From: Chondrosia reniformis
Lineage: Eukaryota > Porifera > Demospongiae > Chondrillida > Chondrillidae
Direction: 5' to 3'
Assembly (NCBI GenBank): GCA_947172415.1
Contig: OX359194.1
Location: 3,596,001-3,660,000 of the forward strand
Length of the DNA stretch: 64,000 nucleotides
The position numbers were made by a program, and so were the translations under genes. Numbering within the stretch: position 1 is the stretch's first letter; each line of letters begins with the position of its first letter. The notes under the pieces were generated by a model. That model searched no databases. It was not told where the DNA came from and worked only from the letters and a program-made list of their open reading frames with translations. This document shows positions 1 to 9,556 of this stretch, piece by piece.

Positions 1-120
1 ATTAGAGCATTACATAAATATAACTAGAACATATCCTAGTCACGTCAGCCATTCATTTTGAGTAAAATCCTGACAATTATAATTTGTGGGTACATGATCG
101 TAAGTATATCAGTGAGTAAG
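1..120. other. A+T-rich flank, nothing recognised
   Basis: No frame, repeat partner or RNA signal was recognised here. The first repeat begins just after this stretch. Confidence 0.4.
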
Positions 121-675
121 ATAGTACTCCCTATGTAGGGATGACGCGTTTTTTTTCATTTTCCCCATATATCGGTATAGGAGTAAAATCCCGAAATAGA
201 CTGAAAATCAACAAAACAAGGCTATGTATAGCTAAATATACAATATACATACTCTAAATAGACTTTTAAGGCAAGCGAAAATATCCTGCTTGTGAAATAA
301 TAAACTTTAAAAATTCCTATTTTCATCTTCTTCATCTTCTTCTTCTTCTTCTTGGCCAGCCATAACTAAAAAACTATATATTTAAGTTTTTGGACTAATT
401 GTTAAAGAAAGTTTTGCAAATTTTCCGAGCTGTATTCTATTGTAGAAGCGAGAGCGATAACACTATTATTGAGTATGACATTTTAATGACTACAGAGTCA
501 AGGCCTCAATAAATTTGCCAATTTAATGACGTCATATCATTCGAAGATTGTGAAACCAAAATGAGTTTAAAATACTATCGAATTCCTAGCTTATGCTCCA
601 TAAAAAGTACAGAAACTAGAGAACAATAAAAAGCTTCTACATAAATAGTGAAGATGTAGGGATGGCACAAAAAGA
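121..675 (+). repeat. Dispersed repeat family A, copy 1
   Basis: About 540 bp that matches the reverse complement of 34440-35015 nearly end to end. Shared blocks include the start with ATGTAGGGATGAC, the CATCTTCTTC stretch, GCGAGAGCGATAAC and GGAATTCGAT-like blocks. Both ends carry a TAGGGATG motif. There is no convincing coding frame, so it behaves as a non-autonomous element or a fragment of one. The right boundary overlaps a long hairpin that starts with the same motif, so the edge is approximate. Confidence 0.75.
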
Positions 676-838
676 ACAGAAACAAGAAAGGGATGTTACG
701 CAGTGAGGCATTAGCTACATATGCATGAATCGTACAAGCAAGGGTGTTGTATGATTCAATGCATATATAGCTAATGCATCACTGCGTAACATCCCTTTCT
801 TGTTTCTGTGCTTTTTGTGCCATCCCTACATCTTCACT
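647..838. repeat. Long hairpin (MITE-like inverted repeat)
   Basis: Two arms of about 87 bases (647-733 and 751-838) are reverse complements with only a few mismatches, around a loop of about 17 bases. The outer end is GTGAAGATGTAGGGATGGCA on one arm and its complement on the other. It abuts copy A, and the sequence right of the hairpin weakly mirrors the end of copy A, so the whole may be a fold-back duplication of the repeat end. Confidence 0.85.
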
Positions 839-1274
839 ACTTTTGTAGAAGATTTTTACTTTTCTCTTTAATTTATAGCACCTAGCCATAATCCCACAGA
901 GTTACAAGTATTATACTATAAGATTAGCAACAACCTATATACGGTATACAAAGAAATTATCTTTACATTCCTAAGCGAACTTCCCAACAAACGTCTTGGT
1001 AGTACCTTGGGAACTTCGTTTAGATTTTTCTTAGATTTCAGCATACTTCCTCAATTCTTCGGCAAATCTTCTTACAAACTTTGCCGATAATTTCTCAAAA
1101 CTTCTTCAAAACTTCCCTGCGAACTACTGTAAACTTCTGAACAGAATTGGTCGAACGAAAGGTGTTAACTAATTTCACGTGAGCTAAACTTCAAACCAAG
1201 ATGAATAGTCGATCTGAAGTCAGACGACAGAGAGAGACAACTACTCGTAACGAATTATGGCAGCGCCTAATCAT

Positions 1275-1548
1275 ATGCTCGTATACTGGGACGAGGAAGG
1301 ACTTACTTCAATTGTAAAATCATAACAGTTGGTTCAACCATCGAATGCATAAGCTTGGGCCAAAGCATTGGTGAGATGTGGGCAAAACTCTTCCTGCAAC
1401 TATTTTAGAATTTGGAAGCAAGGCACTGTTAAAGAAAAAACAACTTGAGTACCACAAAAAGCATCATTCTGATGGAGAAGAAAACCAACCAGCTATAATC
1501 AACAGCAAGAAAAGGTACCTTCCAAAGAGAAAAAAATGGAAATACTAA
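1275..1548 (+). pseudogene. Tudor/chromo-like N-terminal module of a BEN-family protein, frameshifted
   Basis: The frame begins MLVYWDEEGLTSIVK, then breaks, and resumes with a GE-W-AK stretch and ATILEFGSKALLKKKQLEYH, followed by a Lys-rich tail. The order (V-x-W-x-(D/E)-x-G-x-T-S-x-V, then G-E-x-x-x-x-x-W, then A-x-I/V-x-x) matches the first 55 residues of the intact BEN protein at 19067-19972. That spacing suggests a small beta-barrel chromatin-reader module, but this is inferred from pattern alone. At least two frame breaks make it a pseudogene. It lies upstream of the BEN-like remnant in the same TIR element. Confidence 0.55.
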
Positions 1549-1619
1549 GAATCACAACACCATCTAAGGCAGCGCCTCATCAGACAGTGTAAGATTAAGA
1601 GGAAGCAGACGAATACAAC

Positions 1620-2440
1620 ATGATTTCTCCAGAGGTTACTATACAATCTTACTCCAGAAACACCACACTAGTGGAATCTGATGGGTCCATACCAGTGGAC
1701 TTTCCAACTGTGCCTCAGCCTCTTCCCTATCAAGAGGCAAATGTAGCAATGCCAGTGGATTCTCTAACAACTACTCAGCCTCTTTATTTAGAAGATATAC
1801 ATGCAGATGTACAAAGATCGATGGACAAATTCAATTCTTTGGAAGGATGGATGAGAGACCACTCATTAACGTTACACTCTAATTTCAGTCAACACAGATT
1901 GCTAGACTTCATAATGGACACAACTCAAGCCTTATATACCAGTTCTTGCAAATTGAGGGGCATCGATCTAAAATCATTACTCAGACTTTTCAGTCTACAT
2001 CTGGATCCATGGCCGGATTTCAAAATTTTATAGTGCAAGCTGTACCTATCCATTCTTTTCAAAGTTCCTATCAAGAAGACTGTTTCCAGTTAGGATCTAG
2101 GGAAGCCCTTAATGACACAAGCCATCTTAGAAACCAGACAAAAGACACCACCACAAACCTCAGACCAGCTGCTTTAAGTAATTGAAGAAAATTGCAAGCT
2201 CTTGTCATCATCCACTAAGGCTGGCCAATGGGCTGTAAAATTAATAAGCGAGAGCTACTTTGGCATTGATGTTATGAGGGCTAACATTTTGCCTGGCTTT
2301 GAGAAAGAAAAAATGATGAAACTAAAGAGAAGCTTAACAGGTTTATAACTTTACCAATGGTATAGAATTTGAGTCAGTGTGGCAGAAGTGCCTTGTTTCG
2401 ATTTCAAAAGCATGCCAGGCCTTGAGAGTTAAAGTCAGTA
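1620..2440 (+). pseudogene. Middle and BEN-like C-terminal part of the same decayed gene
   Basis: An open stretch of 137 codons (1620-2033) has a Pro/Gln-rich start and a possible short coiled coil (a segment with ADVQRSMDKFNSLEGWM). After breaks, the same frame resumes near 2186 with a GQWAVKLISESYFGIDVM segment and, in another frame, ESVWQKCLVSISKACQALR. The spacing of A-x-x-L...FG-x-x-V and W-x-K-C...AC-x-x-LR is what I know of BEN domains. Stops and frameshifts interrupt it. The BEN assignment is by pattern and is moderate. Confidence 0.5.
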
Positions 2441-3013
2441 TGAAAGAACAGTAGACTTGATTATCTTTGACTGTGTTTTATTTGTTTCTTCTTCTATTTT
2501 TCTATTTAATATTATGTTGTGGTAACAGTGTATTATTGTTATAAATTAAAACATGATTATTACATACATCCTAAATTAAATTAACGCTTTATAACTTGAT
2601 ATAGTCAGTGATATAATCCTTTTAATCGAGCTATGTATCAATACTTCGCAAATTCTTCCCAGATATTTCCTAAAAAGTCCTCAATTAATGCCTTATCTAA
2701 ATAAGTCAGTATTTAGCTTTGCAGTCACTATCAAACTTCTTCAGAAGTACCGAAAATCTTCCTCAAAAGTTCCTCAACTAATGCTTGTCAATCTAACACC
2801 TTACATTCTGTAAATATGTCGGTATTTAGTCGCCTTGCCCAAGCTATCGAACTTCTTCAGAAGTACTGAAAAACGTCTGGAAAACTTCCTCAAAAGTTCC
2901 CTTTGTTTTCATATAGGTTCAGGCCTTACTTCAGAAACTTTTGAAGGTACTTCCCAAATCTTTAGGTGTTACTTCGAGAAATAGGAAGTTCGGATGTAAA
3001 GATAATTTCTGTG

Positions 3014-3195
3014 CATTCCGTAGCTACCATGTATTCGTGCCACCTTAACAATAAGATTTGCATTTCGCTATAAGTCGGCTTTAAATAAGTATCAAATCCT
3101 CTATTTAATGCATAAATATTGTACAAAGACTGTGTGTAATACGTGTAAATTTTTACGTGTCTATATGTAGGAATATAAATCTATTTATATAGAGC
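3014..3195. other. A+T-rich spacer
   Basis: No feature was recognised between the TIR element and the small reading frame that follows. Confidence 0.4.
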
Positions 3196-3507
3196 ATGGC
3201 ATTCCCACAGAAAAAAATCAGAGAAAGACTTAGAGTGGTACCAGTACAAGAAACACAGATACCAAGTGAAGAAGATGCCATACGTGATTTTGCTCATGAT
3301 GGTGGATCCCTTACATTGTTTCCAGAATTTGGGAAAGATCCTTTAAGTGGTCATCCTGATTAATTACAAATCAGGGAAGAACGTTTTACAAAGAAATTTA
3401 ACAATATGGAGAAGATATTCCACACTATTGTAAATGACAATGGGGTGCTATTCAGAGATGCCTTACTGTTTTATATTGACATTACTACAAGACTGGCTGC
3501 TATATAG
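3196..3507 (+). pseudogene. Unassigned reading frame broken by one in-frame TAA
   Basis: An ATG at 3196 opens 55 codons, beginning MAFPQKKIRERLRVVPVQET, up to TAA at 3361. The same frame then continues open for 47 more codons (with NNMEKIFHTIVNDNGVLF) to a stop at 3505. The composition is protein-like: charged, with few low-complexity runs. It may be an exon or a decayed element gene. I recognise no family, and no TIRs or splice sites were identified around it. Confidence 0.3.
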
Positions 3508-3787
3508 TTGCAACACTTTAAGTTAAAACTTAAGTTAAGGCTGATAACGTTAGAATGTTGAAAATGTGTGATTGACTGCAATAATCATAATCACTTGGTA
3601 TTAAGTAGTTATAGGTGGTGCCAATTTGTGAGGAAATATAGATTTATGAGGTTTAAAATTGGTAATATTAAGAGTTAATTAACATGGAGCCACATAATAA
3701 TTCATTAATGGTAATGTGTCAACCTTATGGTACTATAATAGAGTTTACAAATATGCACTGAACCCCGGATGGACAGCCTGAAGACCT

Positions 3788-3858
3788 CATTTAACGGGAA
3801 TTGAACCCACAACGTTGAATTATGGCTAGTCAACGCTCTACCTCAACCTACCCAGGCT
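3788..3858 (-). tRNA. tRNA-like sequence (probable SINE head, not a functional tRNA)
   Basis: On the minus strand there is a box-A-like TAGGTTGAGG, an anticodon-arm-like stem (CGTTGA/TCAACG) with an oversized loop of 11 bases, and a good box B, GGTTCAATTCC, within a T-arm GTGGG/CCCGT. The large anticodon loop and poor acceptor pairing argue against a working tRNA. A tRNA-derived SINE promoter or tRNA pseudogene fits better. No tail or second copy was seen in the window. Confidence 0.5.
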
Positions 3859-3859
3859 T

Positions 3860-4395
3860 CTGATGGAACAGGGCTGGTGTTATACAGCTACGTACATGAT
3901 AAACACATATGATAATCTGCATACAACTAGGCGGCTAGCTATAGAAAATGAGGGGGTTGCTGGACGGTGGGACACTCGATCGTCCAATTATTTCTTTTAA
4001 AGTCAACACTTCTAAGCTAAATGTATGTCTGTCTACCTTTGCTCTAGCCAGTGACGTTTCACTGAACTTGGAAGGTGCATTTTATTCATTCATTCACCTT
4101 GGGCTAAACGGGGATACAACTTTATGAATTTCAGGCAAAATCAAATAAGTACTAAAATTATTAGCATTCACTCATATGCATACGTAGTCATACACTAGCA
4201 ATATATAGGGCCTGAAACACTCAATATTTAAATCATCCATCATCTAAGTCCAAAAATAAGTTTTAATATATCACAATACATGAATGTTAAAGTGTTACAT
4301 AATATATTGTCATTTTCTTCAGACATGTATGCTATATATATAGTAGCTATCTGATTCTATATCACAGACATCAGAAATATATAGCAAAACAAGTA
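3860..4395. other. Non-coding A+T-rich stretch
   Basis: No reading frame, repeat partner or RNA signal was recognised. Confidence 0.4.
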
Positions 4396-4740
4396 TTTCG
4401 AGTTAAAAACTCGTGGGGCTGCCACCCCCTGAATTAACTCGAACTACTTGGCCGCATCGTTGGGATTTAATATATATATTCGTAATACTAACGATTGAGG
4501 ATGCTTAAGTGTCCTGAAATTTATAAATAACGATGGAAAAGCTTCGTTAACTAAAGCTTCCTGAACGCCGCCATTTGCAAAAACGATGTATTGACGTATA
4601 AATTAAGTGTTACAATAGTTGCGTATAAACTCGTATTATACATATATCGACGTATAAAATAAGTGTTATAACAGTTGCGTATGAACCCGTATTATATATA
4701 TATATATATCTTTCCGTAACATGAAGCCGTACAACGTAAT
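4396..4740 (+). repeat. Dispersed repeat family B, copy 1
   Basis: Matches 7557-7900 in the same orientation across the whole length. It starts with a hairpin in which TCGAGTTAA is mirrored by TTAACTCGA around a GGGGCTGCCACCCC core. It then has AACTACTTGGCCGCATCGTT, ACGCCGCCATTTGC and two roughly 60-bp tandem units ending in CGTATTATA. It is non-coding. The hairpin head is also found, diverged, near 39040-39085 and 49580-49625, so this end is the conserved part of the family. Confidence 0.75.
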
Positions 4741-4760
4741 TGGCAAATGAAAACAATATA

Positions 4761-4783
4761 AGGGGCTGCCATAGGCAGCCCCT
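4761..4783. repeat. Perfect short hairpin
   Basis: AGGGGCTGCC is followed after 3 bases (ATA) by its exact complement GGCAGCCCCT. It re-uses the GGGGCTGCC core of the family B terminal hairpin 350 bp upstream, so it may mark the other end of that element. Confidence 0.7.
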
Positions 4784-4925
4784 AATAAACCCAATATCGG
4801 AAGTATGCCTGAAAATGGTTTACCAACTTGGAGACTTTGTGTACTGAATTGAAAGCATAAAATCCAAGATTAGGGGCTTGATAGAACTAATTGAAAAGGT
4901 GTCAACTCATAATACACAAGTAAAT

Positions 4926-5153
4926 AAAAACATTTTAAACATGACGTTAGAAGTAGTAATGTTAGTGTTTACCAGTAACTAGTCAGCTTGATGCACTCTA
5001 ACACAGAAGTGTATGTTTAAGTTACTTAAATGCAACTTATTTATGATTAGCGTTATCATAAAACTACTCTCTTGTTTTGTTACTTTTTGCCAATTTACGA
5101 GTTACTGGTAAACACTGGCATTCCTACTTCTAACATCATTTTTGAAATGTTTT
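4926..5153. repeat. Small TIR element (MITE), about 228 bp
   Basis: Arms of about 53-55 bases (4926-4980 and 5101-5153) are inverted copies. The left reads GTTAGAAGTAGTAATGTTAG then GTGTTTACCAGTAACT, and the right has the near-exact complement. The interior of about 120 bp is A+T-rich and non-coding. It has the form of a non-autonomous DNA transposon, but the superfamily is not determinable by eye. Confidence 0.75.
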
Positions 5154-5339
5154 TTTCGAGATTTTCGCCAATAAAACTTTCCAAAATAATTAGAGTAAGT
5201 GATATTAACTAGAAAATAGTGGGAATACAAATAAATAATGTCTCAGACAAGAGAAATATACAGAAAACCATAATTTCCTTTTTAAAAATGGCGGCTGAGA
5301 AGACTACAATTTTTGCTTTTCACAATTTGCCTACAGGCT

Positions 5340-5680
5340 TTATGTAGAGTGCATTCGGTCTTAGGGCTGTATATTCCCTAGTTAGGAAATATTTATGATG
5401 ATTTATAACTTGTACGTGCCTGGATGAGTTCACATATATGCACTAGTCCATTTGAAAAAGAACAAAATAGGAATTTTGGAATTGGACCTTTTCCAGATTT
5501 GCCGCTTTTTGAACGTGAGCGTGTAGAGCATCTTTTGGCATTTAAAAGAGCATGTTTAAATATGTTCGATAAATCAGGTGTCATAAATAAGGGTTCCAAA
5601 ATATCACTTTTTCGCCTGCATCTTGAGTATATCATAAGAAACGGCTGTCATTTCTTACTGTCGGTGAATCTTCTCTAAGC
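5340..5680 (+). other. Unassigned frame preceded by a block shared with 45.6 kb
   Basis: The block with TATTCCCTAGTT near 5370-5400 and the CATTTGAAAAAG stretch near 5450 recur, diverged, at 45630-45745. After it, an ATG at 5424 opens 84 codons (with PFPDLPLFERERVEHLLAFK). The opposite strand is also open for 80 codons, so coding direction is uncertain and no family is recognised. The sister block lies next to a decayed ISL2EU-like transposase, so both may be flanks of that element type. Confidence 0.25.
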
Positions 5681-5986
5681 AGCCACTTGAAAGGAATATA
5701 TACAATAGAATATCGTTCACCATTGATATCGTACGATACTAAATGTCGCAGCCGTCGGATTATTGAGGTGAGGAATATAATATAACCGCCTATATGCATA
5801 TAGTAAAATCATTGTCGTATATGGATAAACCAGGTTTCAGGTAAATAAGGCCTTAAATATAAAAAGTTGTACGATGCAGTTCTGTTTCTGCAAGTGTTGG
5901 TCAGTAAAGTGAGGTTTCTGTATAAATCCAGTATTGTATAACCCAAGTTCCATGTTCCATATATGATATCACTATATACTGTTGGG

Positions 5987-6033
5987 CCATAGACTCCCTA
6001 TGACTACGTTACGTAGTCATAAAGAGTCTATGG
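5987..6033. repeat. Mini palindrome (22-bp arms, 3-bp loop)
   Basis: CCATAGACTCCCTATGACTA at 5987 pairs with the 22 bases at 6012-6033 with two mismatches. Its end, CCATAGA/TCTATGG, is shared by the palindromes at 38471 and 62670. Confidence 0.8.
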
Positions 6034-6947
6034 TTGTGAGCTGCTGCATTTTTCTATCATTTTATTGCCTCAGTTCTGATATGCAAAACCGGGTTAGTTT
6101 CAGGATATTGCTGCGTATTTTCATTCTATGCAACCTGCCAACTGTATTTACCTCAATTGTTTTATTGACAACACTGATTGTAATAAGAACTGCTCAAAAA
6201 TGTATTCACAGCTGTATATTCATACATTCACTTCAGTCTTGACAGACCTTTGAAGTGCAAGCATTTATTGGTAAATCAGTCTATATAGGACTTGGCGGCC
6301 AACATTTTCCCTGGCATTTTACATGTATATACAGGTGCCTCAGGTCTTATACATATTTTGGTTAATTATAAACATTCAAACTGTCAGGTTATGGATGTGA
6401 TGGCGACAATAAAATGTTGAAAGTTTAAGAGGTATTCTATGTTTTACCTACAGAAAGGAGCATGCCTTAGGGTAATTTTACTCTTGATTTTAATGAACAA
6501 CCTGTATAAGCTTGTGGACCCATTGTTTCATTGTTTTACATGTTCTACTATTATATGTCAATATCCCCACTTAAATGTCAATGAATGCCATATATGTTTT
6601 TTAATGGAATGCATGTTAGGAGGTGTATGTTTCTTGATTTTAATGAGTTTATTCTTTAAAATCTACTTTTTAGCAAGGCTTGTGTTAGAAAGAGCTTGAA
6701 ATCTGCAGTAAGTTCATAGCTATGAACCAGAAGTGCAATATTTAAGGGTCAAATGGAGTGGACTGAATAAATTGAAAATTCCTTTCCAAGGTTCAGTTGA
6801 GGCTCCTTGTATTGTCTCACTGGGGATTGAGGCTGATTCTGCCATTACATAATATTTAATAGCAACTTGCAGAAATAAACTCAAAGTGTCTCTCCCACAT
6901 GACAAAAGAAACTTTCAATGTGGTAACCTTGAGGTGGATAAGTCTAA
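6034..6947. other. Non-coding stretch upstream of the NPGP frame
   Basis: A hydrophobic frame of 86 codons at 6439-6699 has A+T-driven composition and no recognisable domain. Otherwise nothing was recognised. It may be the 5' region of the element that contains the frame at 6948. Confidence 0.3.
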
Positions 6948-7535
6948 ATGAAAAAATGTTCATCACTATTATGCCTAAAAATATGTTTCTTGGTTTTTGT
7001 GCTCTATATGGCATTAATGTTATGTTATGGGGACATAAAAAGAAATCCTGGACCTTTTACAAATAAAAAAATTAGGTCGCAAAAGAAGTTATACTATCAA
7101 CAAAAGAAGGATTTATTGAAAGAGAAATCTAAGGTATATTATAAAATCAATATACATAAAAAGAACTGTGAAAGTAGAAATCTCTCAGCTGTAGAATATG
7201 GGAGAAATCCTAAACGTAAAAAACTCAATCAGTAATTATTGGCGAAACAGTTAGCAAATATAGGAAACGCAAAGAACTGTCTATGCACAAAATGCAGAGA
7301 AGAAGAAATTAGTAAGCAAGTAGCTTATTTTAATAATCCTCAGCTACGAAAACTGCTTCTAAGGAGAGCTATATCAAAAACCCTGAGAAAACAAAAATTG
7401 GCTTCTTGGGAAAGCTACCTCAAATACCTCGAGAAGCAAAATTTGGCTTCACAGGAAAGCTACCTCAAATATCCTGAGAAGTATAAGTTAGCTTCAAGGG
7501 AAGAGTTACATTCCAAGAAGAGAACTGCAAAATGA
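6948..7535 (+). pseudogene. 2A-like NPGP motif plus Lys-rich repeat frame (probable N-terminal part of a mobile-element polyprotein)
   Basis: An ATG at 6948 opens 95 codons: a hydrophobic stretch (residues 5-27, with LCLKICFLVFVLYMALMLCY) followed directly by GDIKRNPGP, then Lys/Tyr-rich repeats such as KKLYYQQKKDLLKEKSKVYY. A second open frame at 7239-7535 begins one codon after the stop at 7233-7235 and carries three copies of a K-x-x-LASxESYLKYxEK unit. 2A peptides (D-V/I-E-x-NPG-P) after a hydrophobic or signal-like segment are known at the N-termini of invertebrate non-LTR polyproteins. The K replacing E here may reduce ribosome skipping. Basic repeats of this kind also occur at the N-termini of Helitron-like proteins. 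No downstream catalytic domain is attached. Confidence 0.45.
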
Positions 7536-7556
7536 GGAACCTATTTAAAACAAGAA

Positions 7557-7900
7557 GTTCGAGTTTAAAAAGTGGTGGGGCTGCCGCCCCCCCCCCCCCC
7601 CCCCCCCAAATTTACTCGAACTACTTGGCCGCATCGTTGGGCTTTGATATACTATTCTTAATCCTAACGATTGAGGACGCTTAAGTGTCCTGAAAATTAT
7701 AAATAGCAACAGAAAAGCTTCGTTAACTAAAGCTTCCTGAACGCCGCCATTTGCAAAAACGATGTATTGACGTATAAATTAAGTGTTTCAATAGTTGCGT
7801 ATGAACTCGTATTATACATATATCGACGTATAAACTGTGTTATAATAGTTGCGTATGAACTCGTATTATATATATCCGTAACATGAAGCCATACGTAAAT
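7557..7900 (+). repeat. Dispersed repeat family B, copy 2, with a 21-C tract
   Basis: Co-linear with 4396-4740: same hairpin head, AACTACTTGGCCGCATCGTT, ACGCCGCCATTTGC, and two CGTATAAA units. In the hairpin core, the CCACCCCC of copy 1 is expanded to a run of 21 C at 7587-7607. Confidence 0.75.
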
Positions 7901-8219
7901 CGCGTTATGATAACAATAGAAAACAATCTGCAAGGATGAAAGACATATCCCAAAATAATTATGAAAATATATTCTTTCATCAAAGACATATTATGACAAA
8001 CGAAGGCAGAATAGACTGGCCTATTTAAAGGTAAGTACAACCTAAGGAAATTAAAAATGAAGTCATTGAGACTTGTAAAATTAAATTGGCTAGCAGTCTA
8101 TCATCCAATGTGGAACTTTGCAATGAATTGCATAATTCCTTGAACTATTATGCTGGTGGGAACTCTATACTGAAACCCCTGGTGCTGGGTCTCACTACAT
8201 CAGGGATAGTCCTCAACCT
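7901..8219. other. Spacer before the gypsy pol 3' end
   Basis: No long terminal repeat could be recognised where the 3' LTR of the minus-strand gypsy element should be. The sequence is A+T-rich and non-coding. Confidence 0.3.
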
Positions 8220-9185
8220 TCAACCCATCATCAGTTCTGCTGCAGCTGTCCCCGTAGTAGAATGCGGTGTTGTTCGGGGAGCTGTCCCTGTAGTAGAATG
8301 CGGTGTTGTTCGGTAGTGGAACAGGAAACAAGATGATTTCCTCTGAACATCTTCCCCACCGCTCTTCTGTAATGCTGCCTTAAACATTTGAACATAACGC
8401 TCAGCCCAACCATTGGTTGATGGGTGGTAGGGAGTGGATGTAACATGACGAATACCATTCCTCCTCATAAACTCTTGACAATCTGAGCTGGCAAATGCTG
8501 TCCCATTGTTAGAGATAAGTAACTTGGGAAGACTAAAAGTTGCAAACATTGATCTAAGTTTGCTGATGGTGTGAAATGACGATACTGACAGCACAATTAC
8601 AATTTCCACCCATTGTGAATGGGCATCCACCACCACTAAAAACATTTTACCTCTGAATGGACCAGCGTAGTCAATGTGGATTCTCTGCCATGGACCTAAA
8701 GCCCACTCCCACAGGTGGAGTGGAACCATTGCTGGTGACTTCTAATTTATTTGGCATTCCTTGCATGATCGAACCTTATTTTCTATATCGCTGTCAAGAC
8801 CTGGCCACCATATCGAGGTCCGTGCTAATCTTTTCATTCTCGTTACCCCTCGGTGACCTGCACAGAGCTCTTCCAACAGCTTCTGTCGGCCAGCCCTTGG
8901 AATGACCACTCTGCTTCCCCATAGAACACAACCTCCCTCCACTGATAGTTCCTCTCTTCTTCGTTGAAATGGTAGAAAATCGTCTAGTTGCGTATCCCTC
9001 CATCCTGACAAAACCATGTCTGCCACCTTTGCTAAGATGGGGTCTCTCGCTGTCCATGTTTTTGTTTGTTTTGCTGTAACGGGACCATACTGCAACTGTT
9101 CCATTTCAAAAATATTCTCAGCTGGTATAAGAACTTCCCACGGTGCCTCTGGTAATGGCAATCGGCTGAGTAGATCTGCATGCAA
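8220..9185 (-). pseudogene. Integrase (zinc-binding and catalytic core)
   Basis: Two frames. 8742-9185 carries the HHCC zinc domain (AGHRGVTRMKRLAR, W-WPGLDSDIENKVRSCKECQ). 8220-8729 carries the core with IHIDYAGPF (first Asp), ISNNGTAF (second catalytic Asp replaced by Asn), and NGWAERYVQMFK (Glu). A direct duplication of about 33 bases at 8243-8312 repeats the HSTTGTA segment at the C-terminus. The Asp-to-Asn change and the frame break make it inactive. Confidence 0.85.
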
Positions 9186-9556
9186 AATTTGGCTGCCCAG
9201 TTTGTATGCAATCTCGTACTGCTATGTGCTTAAAGTGAGTGCCCAACATTGGACCCTGGCTGACGCCATGACTGGAATTGCCCTCTTCTCATCAAAGATG
9301 TGTTACAGGGGCTTATGGTCTGAATGAATAGTAGATACTCTGCCATATAAGTACTGATGGAATTTCTTTACTCCGTAGACAATGGTTGATGCTTCCTTGT
9401 CCAGTTGTGCTTACTTGTTTTCTACCTTTGACAGGCTGCGACTTGCAAACACAATTGGACTAATTTCTCCATTCTCCATTCTCCATGCGATGGGAGAGAA
9501 CTGCTCCAATGCCATATGGAGATACATCACAATCCAGCAGGAGTTCCTTATTTGGG
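9186..9556 (-). pseudogene. RNase H domain, heavily decayed
   Basis: Broken-frame pieces on the minus strand resemble gypsy RNase H: a D-x-S-x-x-GIGAVLSH stretch near 9490, FASRSLSKVE near 9430, KFHQYLYGR near 9365 and a HSDHKPL piece near 9325. Stops lie between them. Its position between RT and integrase supports the call. Confidence 0.7.

Larger units (their letters stand above)
949..3013. mobile_element. TIR DNA transposon carrying a decayed Tudor-like/BEN gene
   Basis: The ends are inverted repeats of at least 35 bp. The left end reads AAGAAATTATCTTTACAT near 951 and the right end has its complement near 2993-3010, followed on both sides by GAACTTCC. Subterminal zones are rich in CTTCTTCAGAAGT and AAACTTCC motifs, for example near 2737 and 2851. 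No transposase frame is visible, so the element is non-autonomous or has lost it. Target duplication could not be fixed. The cargo is a broken gene related to the BEN gene at 19067-19972. Confidence 0.7.

Noticed and set aside
5982-6242. Hydrophobic 86-codon frame
   Set aside because: Begins inside the mini palindrome and has no domain; composition-driven.
7901-8219. LTR of the gypsy element at 8220-11745
   Set aside because: No matching copy was found beyond gag at 11745-11950, so an LTR call is not supported.
8086-8316. Plus-strand frame over the gypsy integrase end
   Set aside because: Shadow of the minus-strand integrase; its repeated residues come from the 33-base duplication.
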